A stretch of DNA of 64,000 bases from Streptomyces violaceusniger Tu 4113 (GCF_000147815.2 NC_015957.1:5208001-5272000), one strand, 5' to 3'. Shown: positions 35,601 through 45,451, counted from the first letter of the stretch. A program made the numbers and translations. The notes: generated by a model from the sequence alone, not told the origin.

Positions 35601-38446
35601 GGTTCTCCTCGTCGAGGGCTGCCGCGAGCGCGGCGACGGTCGGCTCGCTGAGCAGTTGCCGGACGGTCAGCTGGACGCCGGCCCGGCGGCACTGGGCGAC
35701 GGCCCTGATGGCGAGGAGGGAGTCCCCGCCCAGGGCGAAGAAGTTGTCGTTTACGCCGACCTCAGGGAGACCGAGCACCTGCGCCCAGGCGTCGGCCACG
35801 GTTCGTTCGAGGCCGGTGCGGGGTGTCGCGGCGGCGCTGTCGCTCTGCTTGGTGGTGCGGCCCGCGGTGACGAGCCCGCCGAGTGCACCCCGGTCGAGCT
35901 TGCCGGTGCCGGTGCGGGGCAGCGCGGTCACCTCGACGATCCGCGCGGGCAGCAGATGGGAGGGGAGCCGTTCAGCGAGCCAGGAACGCAGCCCGTCGGC
36001 GGCGGATCCCTCCTTGGTGGCGCGACGATGTCGGGTAGGCGCGTTCGTCAGCCGGGCCGATGGCGCGGGTGCACGGTAGGGGACAAGCACCGGGCGGTCG
36101 TCGTGGGCGTCCTGCCGGACCAGCAGAACGTCCATCGCATCGGGTCGGCCGCAGCCCAGCTGACGCACACCCGGTAGGGGGTGGAGTCCGCCAGCGCCCA
36201 CAGATCCTCGGGGTCGACGGCTACCGTGCGTACGGGTGCTTCGAGCAGTTCGTTGTCTCGGGTCAGTCGGTCGTTGGCCACGCCGCGCACGAGCAGGGCG
36301 TCCGGGCCCCCGTGGTCCAGGCGGGCTGACAGCGCCCCGAGGTCGTACACCTGCTCGCCCCAGGTGACCACCTCCACCTCCGGGGCCGCCGGAAGGTCGC
36401 CCACGTGCAGCACCACGTCGTAGCGGTACAGGCTCATCTCGTTGCGGTGCTGTCCCCTGCGGGGCAGGATCTCGACGCCGGTGACGCGGGGTGAGCGAGC
36501 GGCGAGCGCGGTGAAATACTCGGGAGAGATGAGCAACTCGCTGTCGCGGTGTTCGAATGCGCGCGCCGTGCGGGCCACGTTCTGCGCCGATACGCCGGGA
36601 TCGGCGTGGGCGAGGGCCTGGCGGGCGTAGAACTGCGGGGCGAGAGCGAGGTTGCGTACGTCTCCTACGAAGATGCGCCCCTGGTCGGCCGCGGCGTCAA
36701 CGGCGCGGTCCAGGACGGCGTCGAGATAGTCGCGGTCGGGGAAGTACTGGACGACCGAGTTAATGACGACGAGGTCGGCCGACGCGGCGTCGACGCCGGT
36801 GAAGTCGGTCGCCTCGCGGTGGTGCAGCCTCGCCTGGTGCGCGGGGCGACGCCGCAGCCCGTCCCGGAGCCATTCCACGGCGGGCCGCGAGAAGTCGGTG
36901 CCGGTGTACTCGGTGACATACGGCAGCAGCCGCCACATGAGCAGCCCGGTGCCGCAGCCGATCTCCAGGACGCGCTTGGCCGGCCGGTCGAGGAGCCGGC
37001 CGACAGTGGTGTCGACCCACTCCCGCATGTGCTCGGCGGGGATCGGCGCACCGGTGAGGCTGTCGTTCCAGCCCTTGATGTTGAAGGTGAGTTCGCCGTC
37101 GGCGGCGTCGATGTGGGTCGTCTCGAAGACGGCATTCCAGTCCTCGACCTGGGCGTTCTGGCCGCTTCCGGGCGAACTGCTGTGCATGGCACGGGGGGCG
37201 AGGGCGACGAGGGCGATCAGCCGGGCAGCGCCATTGTTGTCGGCGGCGACGGTGACAGCGGCTTCCTTGACGGTGGGGTGCTGGGTGAGGGTGGCTTCGA
37301 TCTCGCCGGGTTCGATGCGGAAGCCGCGGAGTTTGATCTGGTCGTCGGTTCGGCCGAGGTATTCGAGGGTGCCGTCGGGGCGCCAGCGGGCCCGGTCGCC
37401 GGTGCGGTAGAGGCGGCTGCCGGGGGTGCTGCTGTAGGGGTCAGCGATGAAGCGCTGGGCGGTGAGACCGGGGCGGTTGACGTAGCCGCGGGCAAGTCCC
37501 AGGCCGCCGAGGTAGATCTCCCCGGCGACACCGACGGGCACCGGCTGAAGGTGTGCGTCGAGTACACGGACCCGCACATGCGGCAAGGGAGCGCCGATGA
37601 CGGGGACGTCAACGGGCGCGGAGAGGTCGTGACAGGTAGCGTCGACGGTGCCTTCGGTAGGGCCGTACAGGTTAAAGAAGCGTGTGTCGGTGGCCCGCTC
37701 TCGCAACGTCCGCCACAGCGCTGCGGACACCGCCTCACCGCCCACCAGGACCGTCCCCGGAACCCGGTCACCCTCAAGAAGTCCGGCCTCGATCAGCATG
37801 CCCAGATGGGAGGGGGTGACGTTGAGAGCGTCGATCGCGGCCCGCCGCACCAGGCCCACCAGCGCCTCAGGGTCGCGGCGCACATCCTCAGGCACCACGT
37901 GCAGAGTGTGTCCGGCGACCAGCCACAAAAACTGCTCCAGCGACGGGTCAAAGGTCATCTCGGTGGTGTGCGCGACGTTACTCCGGGAAATTCCGTCCGC
38001 CATCTGTCGTACATGGCGGAAGAGTTGGCTGAACGAGCGGTGCTGGACGGTGATGCCCTTGGGAGTGCCGGTGGAGCCCGAGGTGTAGATGATGTACGCG
38101 GCCTGGTCGGGGTGGAGACGCGGCACAGGCTCCGGGTCGTCGGACGGGGTCGGTCGGGGGTCAAGGTGGACTCGACCAGGATCGGCGGGCAGGTCGCGGG
38201 TGATGACGATGCGGGCCGCGATCTCGTCGAGGACGTAGGCGGTGCGGTCGGCGGGCCACTCCGGGGCCAGGGGAACATAGACGCCACCCGCCCGCATGAC
38301 GGCCAACAGGGCCACGATGCTGTCGGCTGAGCGTGGCAGGCACACCGCGACCGGCACCTCAGCGACCACACCGCAGCGGCACAAGCGTCCTGCTAAGGAC
38401 GCGACTTGAGCGTCCAGCTCGGCGAATGTCAGTGTTGCACCCTTCC
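35593..38446 (-). pseudogene. NRPS module: adenylation domain with inserted methyltransferase, plus PCP; 5'-truncated
   Basis: The leftward frame starts inside the A domain (TLTFAELDAQVASLAGRLC) at the IS200/IS605 right end; the condensation domain and A-domain start are missing. A-domain cores are YIIYTSGSTGTPKG, FNLYGPTEGT, YRTGDRARW and IKLRGFRIEPGEIE. Between A8 and A9 sits a SAM methyltransferase (VLEIGCGTGLLMWRLL, YTGTDFSRPAVEWL). At about 36138-36144 one G is missing; the next frame gives DAMDVLLVRQDAHDD, the A10 motif PRTGTGKLDR and PCP FFALGGDSLLAIRA. By hand the specificity residues read D-P-E-N-L-G-L-V-D; the acidic positions suggest a basic substrate (weak inference). It overlaps the hydroxylase start. 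Confidence 0.85.
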
Positions 38447-39708
38447 TTGACGTGCTCCCTGGCCTGAAGTCCAGGGATTCCGGCCTGGGTCGTCTGACCC
38501 TTCCGGGGGCTTCCTGCTTCAACGCGCTGCGCGGGCACGTGTGCCCGTCTTACCGGCGCTCCACAGGCGTTTAGCGTCTCCACCCGTCCGGCGGCGACGA
38601 TACGGCCTCCTTCGAAGAGGACGTTGCGGGCTGCGTTGTGGTCGCGGTCGTGCACGGTGCCACAGGCCCTGCAGGTCCACTCCCGGACGTGCAGGGGCTT
38701 GGGTCCGTCCCGGTATCCGCAGGCCGAGCAGACCTGAGAGGACGGGAAGGCCCGGTCCACCTTGGCGAAGGTGCGGCCGTGCTTGACCGCCTTGTACTCC
38801 AGCATGCCGACGAACGCGGACCATCCCGCGTCGTGCACGGACTTGGCGAGCCGGGTGCGCCCGAGGCCGGACACCGCGAGGTCTTCCACATACACCGCTT
38901 GGTTGTCGCGGATGATCTGTGTCGATGCCTTGTGGTGGAAGTCCCGGCGCCGGTCCGCCACCCTGGCGTGCTGGCGCGCGACCTTGATGCGGGCCTTGGC
39001 CCGGTTCCTCGATCCCCTGGCCTTGCGGGACAGCTCCCGCTGAAGACGCCTGAGTTTCTTCTCCGCCCGGCGCAGAAAGCGCGGGGCACTGATCTTCGTC
39101 CCGTCGGACAGGACCGCGAACGCGGACAGGCCGAGGTCGATGCCGGACTCCGCTTCCACCTGCGGGAGGGTGTCCGGCTCGGTGTCCACGACGAAGCTGA
39201 GGAAGTACCGGCCGGAGCTGTCCTGGGTGACGGTCAGGGAAGTCGGGGCCGCCGGAAGGCGGCGGGACCACGTGACCTTGAGGTTGCCCACCTTGGCCAC
39301 GTACACCCTGCCGTCGTCCTGGAGACAGAAGGCGTTGGTGTTGAGGCGGATCGACTGCCGGGTGTCCTTCTTCGACTTGTAGCGGGGCGGGCCGACCTTC
39401 CGGCCCCGCCGCTTGCCCTTCAGGCTGTTGAAGAAGTTGCTGTAGGCGGTGTCCAGGTCCCGCAGGGACTGTTGCAGGACGACCGCTGACACCTCGGCGA
39501 GCCAGGCCCGTTCCTCGGTGCGCTTGGCCTGAGTGATGCGCAGCCGGGACAGCTCGGCCGACTTCACGTATGGCAGCCCTGCCGCGTGTGCTTCCTTCCG
39601 GTCGCGCAGGCAGTCGTTCCACACCACGCGGGCGCACCCGAACGCACTCGCCAGCGCACGGCGCTGGGCAGCGTCCGGGTAGGCCCGGTAGTTGTAGCGG
39701 AGCTGCAT
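38359..39708 (-). CDS. tnpB: TnpB, RNA-guided nuclease of IS200/IS605
   Basis: ATG 39708 (MQLRYNYRAYPD) is the usual start; an upstream ATG at 39738 overlaps tnpA. OrfB_IS605 with all RuvC acids: D191 in SGIDLGLSAFA, E275 in VYVEDLAVSGLG and the Asp in VHDRDHNAARN (about 354-356). The zinc finger is CSACG and CRACG. No stop codon falls inside the right end, so the frame runs about 30 codons into the NRPS sequence before TGA at 38359. TnpB uses an RNA from the element's right end to cut the empty site; the guide would be the bases just beyond 38446. Confidence 0.92.
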   Translation of the reverse strand: MQLRYNYRAYPDAAQRRALASAFGCARVVWNDCLRDRKEAHAAGLPYVKSAELSRLRITQAKRTEERAWLAEVSAVVLQQSLRDLDTAYSNFFNSLKGKRRGRKVGPPRYKSKKDTRQSIRLNTNAFCLQDDGRVYVAKVGNLKVTWSRRLPAAPTSLTVTQDSSGRYFLSFVVDTEPDTLPQVEAESGIDLGLSAFAVLSDGTKISAPRFLRRAEKKLRRLQRELSRKARGSRNRAKARIKVARQHARVADRRRDFHHKASTQIIRDNQAVYVEDLAVSGLGRTRLAKSVHDAGWSAFVGMLEYKAVKHGRTFAKVDRAFPSSQVCSACGYRDGPKPLHVREWTCRACGTVHDRDHNAARNVLFEGGRIVAAGRVETLNACGAPVRRAHVPAQRVEAGSPRKGQTTQAGIPGLQAREHVKEGCNTDIRRAGRSSRVLSRTLVPLRCGR

Positions 39709-40215
39709 GACCAAAGATCCTTCTACGGTTGGTCTCATGGACAGGCAGAACGACTACAGGCGTGGCAGACACGTCGTCTCGGCGATGCATGTGCACTTGG
39801 TCTTCGTGACGAAGTACCGGCGCGGAGTGTTCAACGACGAGATGCTGACACGCTGCGAGGAGATCATGCGGAAGGTGTGCGAGGACTTCGAAGCGGAGCT
39901 GAAGGAGTTCAACGGCGAACACGACCACGTCCACCTCCTGGTGCACTACCCGCCCAGGGTCGCCGTATCCAAGCTGGTCAACAGCCTCAAGGGCGTCTCT
40001 GCCCGCCGGATACGTCAGGAGTTCACCGGCCGGATCAACCGCGCCATCATGCACGGGCACCTGTGGTCGCCCTCGTATTTCTCCGCATCGTGCGGCGGAG
40101 CACCATTGGCGATCGTCCGTCAGTACATCGAGCAGCAAAAACGTCCGCTCTGAAGTGCACCTCAGAGCAGTCTTGAGACGCATTCATCCCCGGGCGTGAA
40201 CGCCGGGACTTTCTG
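38446..40215. mobile_element. IS200/IS605-family insertion sequence, apparently intact
   Basis: Divergent tnpA (right) and tnpB (left) with subterminal hairpins: right end CCCTGG-N8-CCAGGG at 38457-38476, left end CCCCGGGCGT-GA-ACGCCGGG at 40188-40207. Exact cleavage sites are not determined. It has inserted at the start of an adenylation domain on one side and abuts an IS5-type remnant on the other. Confidence 0.85.
39737..40153 (+). CDS. tnpA: TnpA, IS200-type Y1 HUH transposase
   Basis: 138 aa from ATG 39737 (an ATG at 39707 adds 10 residues but overlaps the tnpB start). Single-strand transposase with the HUH motif in EHDHVHLLVHYPP (H64, H66) and the nucleophile in AIVRQYIEQQ (Y130). Length and motifs are those of active enzymes. 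It is divergent from tnpB by 28 bases. Confidence 0.93.
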   Translation: MDRQNDYRRGRHVVSAMHVHLVFVTKYRRGVFNDEMLTRCEEIMRKVCEDFEAELKEFNGEHDHVHLLVHYPPRVAVSKLVNSLKGVSARRIRQEFTGRINRAIMHGHLWSPSYFSASCGGAPLAIVRQYIEQQKRPL

Positions 40216-40223
40216 CAAGAGTC

Positions 40224-40495
40224 CCGGTAAGCGGCATGTCGTGGTCGACACGCTCGGCCTGCTGATGGGGGGATGGTCACCGCCGCGCGCACCGGTGACC
40301 GCACCGCCGCCCAGGTGCTGCGTGAGCAAGTGGCAGGCGAACAAGACCTGTTGACCCTGGTCTGCGCTGACGGCCGCTACACCGCCAGTCTCGTCGAGTA
40401 ACTGCCTGACCACGCTCGCCCTGATCGTTTCGATCGTCAAACGCAGCGACGACCACAAGGGGTTCGTGGTGCTGCCCAAGCGGTGGATAATCCCC
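40224..40495 (+). mobile_element. IS5-type transposase C-terminal remnant
   Basis: Reads KRHVVVDTLGLL, VTAARTGDRTAAQVL and VCADGRYTASLVE, then after a frame change IVKRSDDHKGFVVLPKRW, all conserved in IS5-group transposases. Both ends are missing; the IS200/IS605 left end abuts it. Confidence 0.65.
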
Positions 40496-40499
40496 GCGC

Positions 40500-40732
40500 A
40501 CCGAGTGCGCATCGGTATCCTGCGGATCCGGGGCGTCCTTAGCCTCGGCGGCGTTGCCGTCATCCGGAACCAGCACCGTATCGACCCGCCGGCGGGCCAT
40601 CGCCCACTCCTGCCATTCCCGCTCGGCCGCGGCCAGCTCTGCCTGGACGCGGCCGGCCTCCTCCCGCAGCCCGTCGACACGACGGCGTGCGGCAACCTCA
40701 CGCTGTTCCAGTACTCCGACATCCGACGGCAT
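40500..40732 (-). pseudogene. Coiled-coil hypothetical protein, 3'-truncated
   Basis: From ATG 40732 the leftward frame has a heptad-rich helix (VLEQREVAARRRVDGLREEA, RVQAELAAAEREWQEW) and then DTVLVPDDGN. It runs into the IS5-type remnant at about 40500. Family not recognised with certainty. Confidence 0.35.
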
Positions 40733-40915
40733 CCGCGACCTCCCATGAGCGACGACACGACAGGCCACGGGGCTCCCACCGCAATCACCGGCCCTATGCC
40801 CGACCAGCGAAAACACGCACCCTCAGGGTGCGGAAAGACAACCGCTGCCACGTTGTCATAGCTTCGATTGGCAGGCGGCCGGACGGCCGCGCGAAGTGCC
40901 ATGGGGCGGCCCGGT

Positions 40916-41830
40916 TCAGGAGGGTCCGGCTCCCACCTTTGCCGCCGCCGCCAGATAGGCCAGCACCAAGGGCCGCTCGTCCACCCGGCGGGCGGCTACC
41001 GCCAGCTGGGAGGGGGAGATGCCCCGCACTGGCACGGCGATCACCCCGTCCCGGACGACCAGCGGGGCGTTGCCGGTGGCCAGCAGTGCCACGCCCTGGC
41101 CGTTGGCGACCGCCTCATGGGTCTCCTCGGCACTGCCCACCACCCCGCCTATCCGTGGCGCGCGATCGCCCCGGGCGTCCAGGGCCAACCAGTAGTCCCG
41201 CAGCGGACCAGCCTCGGAAGGCAGGGCGAGTATCGGCTCGTCCAGGAGATCGGTGAAGTCCACCGCCCCCTGGCTATCGGCCGCGGCCCGCGCCGCCAGG
41301 GGGTGCCCCCGCGGCAGTGCCACAAGACGTGGCTCCCGGGCCACCACCGCATACCGGTAGCGGTCGCCGTCCGGCAGCGGCAGCCAGACGAAAGCGACAT
41401 CGCTGGACCCGTCCGCCAGCCCGGCACTGGGATCAGCCCAGTTGACCTGCCGCAGGACGGGCCGTGCATGCGGAAACCGGGAGACCAGCCGGGTCCGCAA
41501 GGCGGGCAGAAGCCCGCGGCCCGGACTAGTGGACATGCCGATCACCAGAGTGTGCAGCTCGGCGGCCCTCGCCTCCTCCACCGCCGCCTCGGCGGCCCCC
41601 CAGGCGGCCAGCATCCCGCGGGCGTGCGGCAGCAGGGCTTCCCCCACCACCGTCAGCCGCACCACCCGCCGGTCCCGGTGGAACAAACGCGCGCCGACCT
41701 GCTTCTCCAGCATCCGTATCTGCTTGCTCAGCGCGGGCTGGGAGACGAACAGCCGCTCGGCGGCCCGTGTGAAGTTCAACTCCTCCGCGACCGCGGCGAA
41801 GTAGCGCAGATCGCGCCCATGGACGTCCAT
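40916..41830 (-). CDS. LysR-family transcriptional regulator
   Basis: 304 aa from ATG 41830. N-terminal winged HTH (LRYFAAVAEELNFTRAAERL, VSQPALSKQIRMLEKQVGARL), then the two-lobed effector domain (LVIGMSTSPGRGLLPALRTR, VAFVWLPLPDGDRY, LPSEAGPLRDYW). It is divergent from an SDR gene 107 bases away with a small palindrome between them. By family habit it controls that SDR and itself. Confidence 0.92.
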   Translation of the reverse strand: MDVHGRDLRYFAAVAEELNFTRAAERLFVSQPALSKQIRMLEKQVGARLFHRDRRVVRLTVVGEALLPHARGMLAAWGAAEAAVEEARAAELHTLVIGMSTSPGRGLLPALRTRLVSRFPHARPVLRQVNWADPSAGLADGSSDVAFVWLPLPDGDRYRYAVVAREPRLVALPRGHPLAARAAADSQGAVDFTDLLDEPILALPSEAGPLRDYWLALDARGDRAPRIGGVVGSAEETHEAVANGQGVALLATGNAPLVVRDGVIAVPVRGISPSQLAVAARRVDERPLVLAYLAAAAKVGAGPS

Positions 41831-41835
41831 AACTC

Positions 41836-41843
41836 ATAGCTAT
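41836..41843. promoter_or_regulatory. Candidate LysR site
   Basis: ATAGCTAT palindrome in an AT-rich patch just upstream of the LysR start, fitting the T-N11-A type of site. It is short, so it could be chance. Confidence 0.4.
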
Positions 41844-41937
41844 CACAACAGGACTTGGACACGGTCCCGGATCCCGGCGAAGGATGGGAGCTGCCGGCGG
41901 GCAGGTCCCGAACACAGTTGACCAAGGAGACGAAGAG

Positions 41938-42783
41938 ATGACCGAGAACGGCAAGGTCTGGCTGGTCACCGGTGCGAGCAGCGGTTTCGGGCGGGCCATC
42001 GCCGAGGCCGCGGTCGCCGCCGGTGACACAGTGGTCGGCACGGCCAGACGCACCGAAGCGCTGGCCGACCTGGTCGCCGCGCACCCCGACCGGGTGGAGG
42101 CGATCGGCCTGGACATGACCGACGGCGGGCGGATCGACGTGGTGGCCGCTGACGTCCTGGCCCGCTACGGCCGGGTGGACGTGCTGGTCAACAACGCCGG
42201 GCGCACGCAGGTCGGAGCGTTCGAGGAGACCACCGACCGGGAGCTGCGCGACCTGTTCGAACTGCACGTGTTCGGCCCGGCCCGGCTGACCCGGGCACTG
42301 CTCTCGCAGATGCGGGAGCGCGGCAGCGGATCGATCGTGAACATCAGCAGTTTCGGCGGACAGCTGTCCTTCGCCGGGTTCTCCGCGTACAGCGCGACCA
42401 AGGCCGCACTGGAGCAGCTTTCCGAGGGCCTGGCCGACGAAGTGGCACCGTTCGGCATCAAGGTGCTGATCGTGGAGCCCGGCGCGTTCCGCACCAACCT
42501 CTTCGGCAAGGACGCGGCCCACTTCTCCCAGCAGCACCCCGCCTACACGGAGAAAGTCGGCGCCACCCGGAAGCTGTTGCAGGACGGCGACGGCACCCAG
42601 CCCGGGGACCCGGCGAAAGCAGCGGCGGCGATCCGGCTGGCCCTGGACGCCCAGAACACCCCGCTGCGGCTCGCCCTCGGCAGCGACGCGGTCGACTCCC
42701 TCGTCGGACACCTGGACTCGGTACGGGCCGAACTCGCCACCTGGGAGAACATCTCCCGAGGAACGGACTTCGGCACACAGTGA
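41938..42783 (+). CDS. SDR-family oxidoreductase
   Basis: 281 aa from ATG 41938 (AAGGAG upstream). Classical SDR: TGASSGFG cofactor loop, LDMTD, VNNAGRTQVG, catalytic Ser in VNISSFGG, YSATK, and PGAFRTNLFG. The type is common next to LysR or TetR regulators; the substrate is unknown. Likely under the divergent LysR. Confidence 0.92.
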   Translation: MTENGKVWLVTGASSGFGRAIAEAAVAAGDTVVGTARRTEALADLVAAHPDRVEAIGLDMTDGGRIDVVAADVLARYGRVDVLVNNAGRTQVGAFEETTDRELRDLFELHVFGPARLTRALLSQMRERGSGSIVNISSFGGQLSFAGFSAYSATKAALEQLSEGLADEVAPFGIKVLIVEPGAFRTNLFGKDAAHFSQQHPAYTEKVGATRKLLQDGDGTQPGDPAKAAAAIRLALDAQNTPLRLALGSDAVDSLVGHLDSVRAELATWENISRGTDFGTQ

Positions 42784-43476
42784 CAGTCCAGCGCGACGCG
42801 GGCGACGGGAATCCCCCGGAATCCACCAGGGCCACCCCTCCCCTGACTCGATCACCCCCCAAGCCAGTGGGAAAGCCCGGCGAGACCCACGCCGGTGAGG
42901 GACCGCGGCCGCCCGCCCGATCAGTGTCCAGACCACGCCGACCCCTCAAGAGCGCCTCCCGCGCCACCCACGCGACGCGACGCGCACACCCCGGACCGGC
43001 CACCGCACCCCCTGCAGCTGACCGGTTGCCGCCGAACACGCCACCCCGATCACCACAGACCCAGGCTGAGGCCCTCTCCCCGGCGGGCTGCCGGACGAAT
43101 CCGCACGCCTCGCATGGGCGGCATCCAATGAGAACAGGCCCGGGAAATCGGCCGAGCGACCCTGCCCGCTCGGCCGACCACCTCGGCGGCGAGACGGCCA
43201 CTGAGGAATGCGGCCACAAGGACTCGCCCGCACAGACAGCCGGCTGACACGCACCTACCGCTACGCCGGGCGGCCATGTTCCCGCCGCCCGGCATTCGCT
43301 CACTCCCACCGCCCCAAGGTGCCCCCGCCACCAGCTGGCCTGTCAGCGCTCGCCCCTGACCTCCCATCTCGACGGCAACACCTTCAAGAAGATCTCAGGA
43401 GTGCCTGATCTGCTCACGTCCTCCTCTGCCTCCGGGCCGCGGCCGATACGCCGCAGACGGCCCGGGGGGATCCACC
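42784..43476. other. Long intergenic region without a gene
   Basis: 693 bases. All frames are Pro/Arg/Ala/Thr-rich shadows without start signals. I see no repeat or recognisable remnant. Confidence 0.5.
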
Positions 43477-43800
43477 ATGGTGCTCGCTGCCGCCCTGCTG
43501 GGCTTCCTCCTCATCTGGCTGGACGCGTTGATCCGCACCGTCGCGCTGCCCGGCATCGACCGCAGCCTCGGCCGCGGCATGTCCGGCCCGCAGTGGGTCG
43601 TGGACGGATACACGCCGATCTCCGCCGTCCTGATGATCTCCGCAGGTGCCCCCTCCGACCGCCTCGGGGCTCGGCAGGGCGTACGGCGGCGGCCTGGTGC
43701 GCTTCGCGCCGGCCCCGGCCGCGTGCGGGCTCGCACCCGGGCTCGGCATGCTGGTGGTGGCACGACTGGGCGCAGCGCGACCGCACGCGAGCTCGTCGCT
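43477..43800 (+). pseudogene. DHA2-type MFS drug efflux transporter, N-terminal remnant
   Basis: Reads LAAALLGFLLIWLDALIRTVALPGI and QWVVDGYTPISAVLMISAG (TM1-2 with the family W-x-x-x-GY), then GAPSDRLGAR. A frame change near 43670 leads to YGGGLVRFAPAPAACGLAPG and LVVARLGAA (TM3-4). It then dissolves. No more than a quarter of the transporter is left. Confidence 0.6.
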
Positions 43801-44139
43801 TCAGCTGCACCCGCCCGCTCGGCAAAGACGACCCCACGTACCTCTGCGGCCTGGCAGTATGCCGATCATGTCGCGGCGCCGGTGGCTCTTCTCCTCCGTC
43901 TCGGTCCTCCTCGCGCTCGGTGGGGCGTTTCTCTGGCCCCAGCCCACTGGGAGCACCGTCCTGTGGCATGACGACACACACCGTCCGAGAACGCTGGCGC
44001 GCCCTGGTCACCACCCGCCAGAACCACCTACGTGGCACCCGGTAGACGACACGGACACCGCCACATTGAGGTGGAGGTCAACCGCAGCAAACCAGAGACT
44101 ACTTGGCAACCATTCGCGCAGGTCGGGCGTAGTCGACAG
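43801..44139. other. Debris between transporter remnants
   Basis: 339 bases. No domain is recognised and no start signals are present. Confidence 0.35.
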
Positions 44140-44380
44140 GCCGGAGGCCCACACGAGTTGAAACACCGACACTACCGCGCCGAGCGCCGCGAACACCGAC
44201 AGCAGGAAGCCGAGCGCCGTCCTGAGCGGCACCCGTATCGAGCGGAACACCAGCATCAACAGAATGAAGGCCAAGCCGACCACGAGCGCCAGGTAGGGCA
44301 GCATCGCATCGTTGGGAACCTGCGAGAAGCCGGTGTTGATGGCCGTGGTGCCGGACAGGCAGATCTGCGCACTCGTCTCC
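44140..44380 (-). pseudogene. MMPL/RND-type membrane transporter fragment
   Basis: Leftward reading: SGTTAINTGFSQVPNDAMLP, then YLALVVGLAFILLMLVFRSI and LGFLLSVFAALGAVVSVFQL. This is the end of the periplasmic loop and the following two TM helices of an MmpL-type exporter. The frame is open only across this piece and both ends are unrelated. Confidence 0.6.
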
Positions 44381-44544
44381 CCAGGCCGGCCGCCTGCCGG
44401 TGCACGGATGTCGTGCACCGTCTCGGGTCGTCGCCGCGATGGCTCCGGTTCGACGGTGCGGGGTATGTACCGGAGAAATTCCAGGCCGGTGAGCGCGGAA
44501 TGCGGCGGAGCAGCGGAGTTCAACGTTCAACAGGCCCGGTCGGC

Positions 44545-45426
44545 CTACTTCTTGAGGGGCTCAATCCCGAGGAGGGCTGCCGTCTTGTCGTAGACGCGGA
44601 GGGCGAGCGCCTCGTCCTGGGCCGGGCGCGAGGGCATGTCCGCCTTGGACTGGGTGAAGTAGCCGCCGCTGGGCTGCGGCGCCGGCAGGGCGCCAGCGAG
44701 CCATACCGGGGTCTTCACGCCCTCCTCGACCGGGATGGCGAACGGTTTGAACAGCGGCGCGGTCAGCCGCATCAGGCCACCGGCATTGCTGTTGATCGCG
44801 GTGCCCTTCACCATCCCCGGGTTGGCGCTGTAGATGTACATTCCGTCCGGCAGGCGGCGGGCCAGCTCGCGGGCGGCCAGCAGGCTGACCAGCTTGCTGG
44901 TGGCGTAGACGTTCGGCTGGTTGTAGAAACGGTTGCCCCACGAAGTCCCGGCCACGTCCGGGTCGTTGGCGTCGAGCCTGCCGCGCTTCTCCACAAACGA
45001 GGACATGTTGATGATCCGCGCTCCGTCGGTGAGCGCCCCTTCGGCCAGCAGGGCGTGCGTGAGGAGGAACGGGGCGTGGTGGTTGATGGCGTAGGTGCGC
45101 TCGACACCGTCCGCGGTCTGCCGGTACCCGGGGAAGGCCGCGCCCGCATTGTTGATGAGGACATCCACAGGGACGCCGTCGGCCGCCAGCTTCGCGGCCA
45201 GGAAGCGGACCTGCGACCACTGCTCCAAGTCGGCCGTGTAGGTCTTGGGCGGCGCGGCGTTGCCGCCGGCGGGGGCCAAGGCCGCCAGGCTGTCGGCCGC
45301 GGCACGGGTGCGTGCCTCGTCCCGGCCGACGAGCACGACGCTCTGGCCCAGCCTGACCAGGCGGCGTGCCGTCTCCAGGCCCAGGCCCGAACCGCCGCCG
45401 GTGATGACCGTGGTCGTGCTGTTCAT
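44545..45426 (-). CDS. SDR-family oxidoreductase in MarR operon
   Basis: 293 aa from ATG 45426 with AAGGAGC upstream. SDR motifs: TGGGSGLG, VDVLINNAGAAFPG, IINMSSFVEKRG, YATSKLVSL. WW-domain-oxidoreductase-like retinol dehydrogenase branch. It follows the MarR gene by 25 bases, so it is co-transcribed and most likely the regulated enzyme. Confidence 0.9.
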   Translation of the reverse strand: MNSTTTVITGGGSGLGLETARRLVRLGQSVVLVGRDEARTRAAADSLAALAPAGGNAAPPKTYTADLEQWSQVRFLAAKLAADGVPVDVLINNAGAAFPGYRQTADGVERTYAINHHAPFLLTHALLAEGALTDGARIINMSSFVEKRGRLDANDPDVAGTSWGNRFYNQPNVYATSKLVSLLAARELARRLPDGMYIYSANPGMVKGTAINSNAGGLMRLTAPLFKPFAIPVEEGVKTPVWLAGALPAPQPSGGYFTQSKADMPSRPAQDEALALRVYDKTAALLGIEPLKK

Positions 45427-45451
45427 TGCCGCTCCTTGTCCGGGTGCTCCG

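Noticed and set aside
36549..38330. A 593-codon open frame antisense to the A-MT-PCP module
   Set aside because: Same reason: a GC-driven shadow of recognisable NRPS domains.
39707..39738. Upstream start codons for tnpA (39707) and tnpB (39738)
   Set aside because: Using both would make the two genes overlap by 32 bases at their starts. The internal ATGs give the usual N-termini of both families.
30810..40495. The IS5-type pieces at 30810 and 40224 as the two halves of one split element
   Set aside because: Attractive, because N- and C-terminal parts flank the NRPS locus in the same orientation, but the pieces do not abut in the protein and may belong to different IS5 subgroups. No junction evidence.
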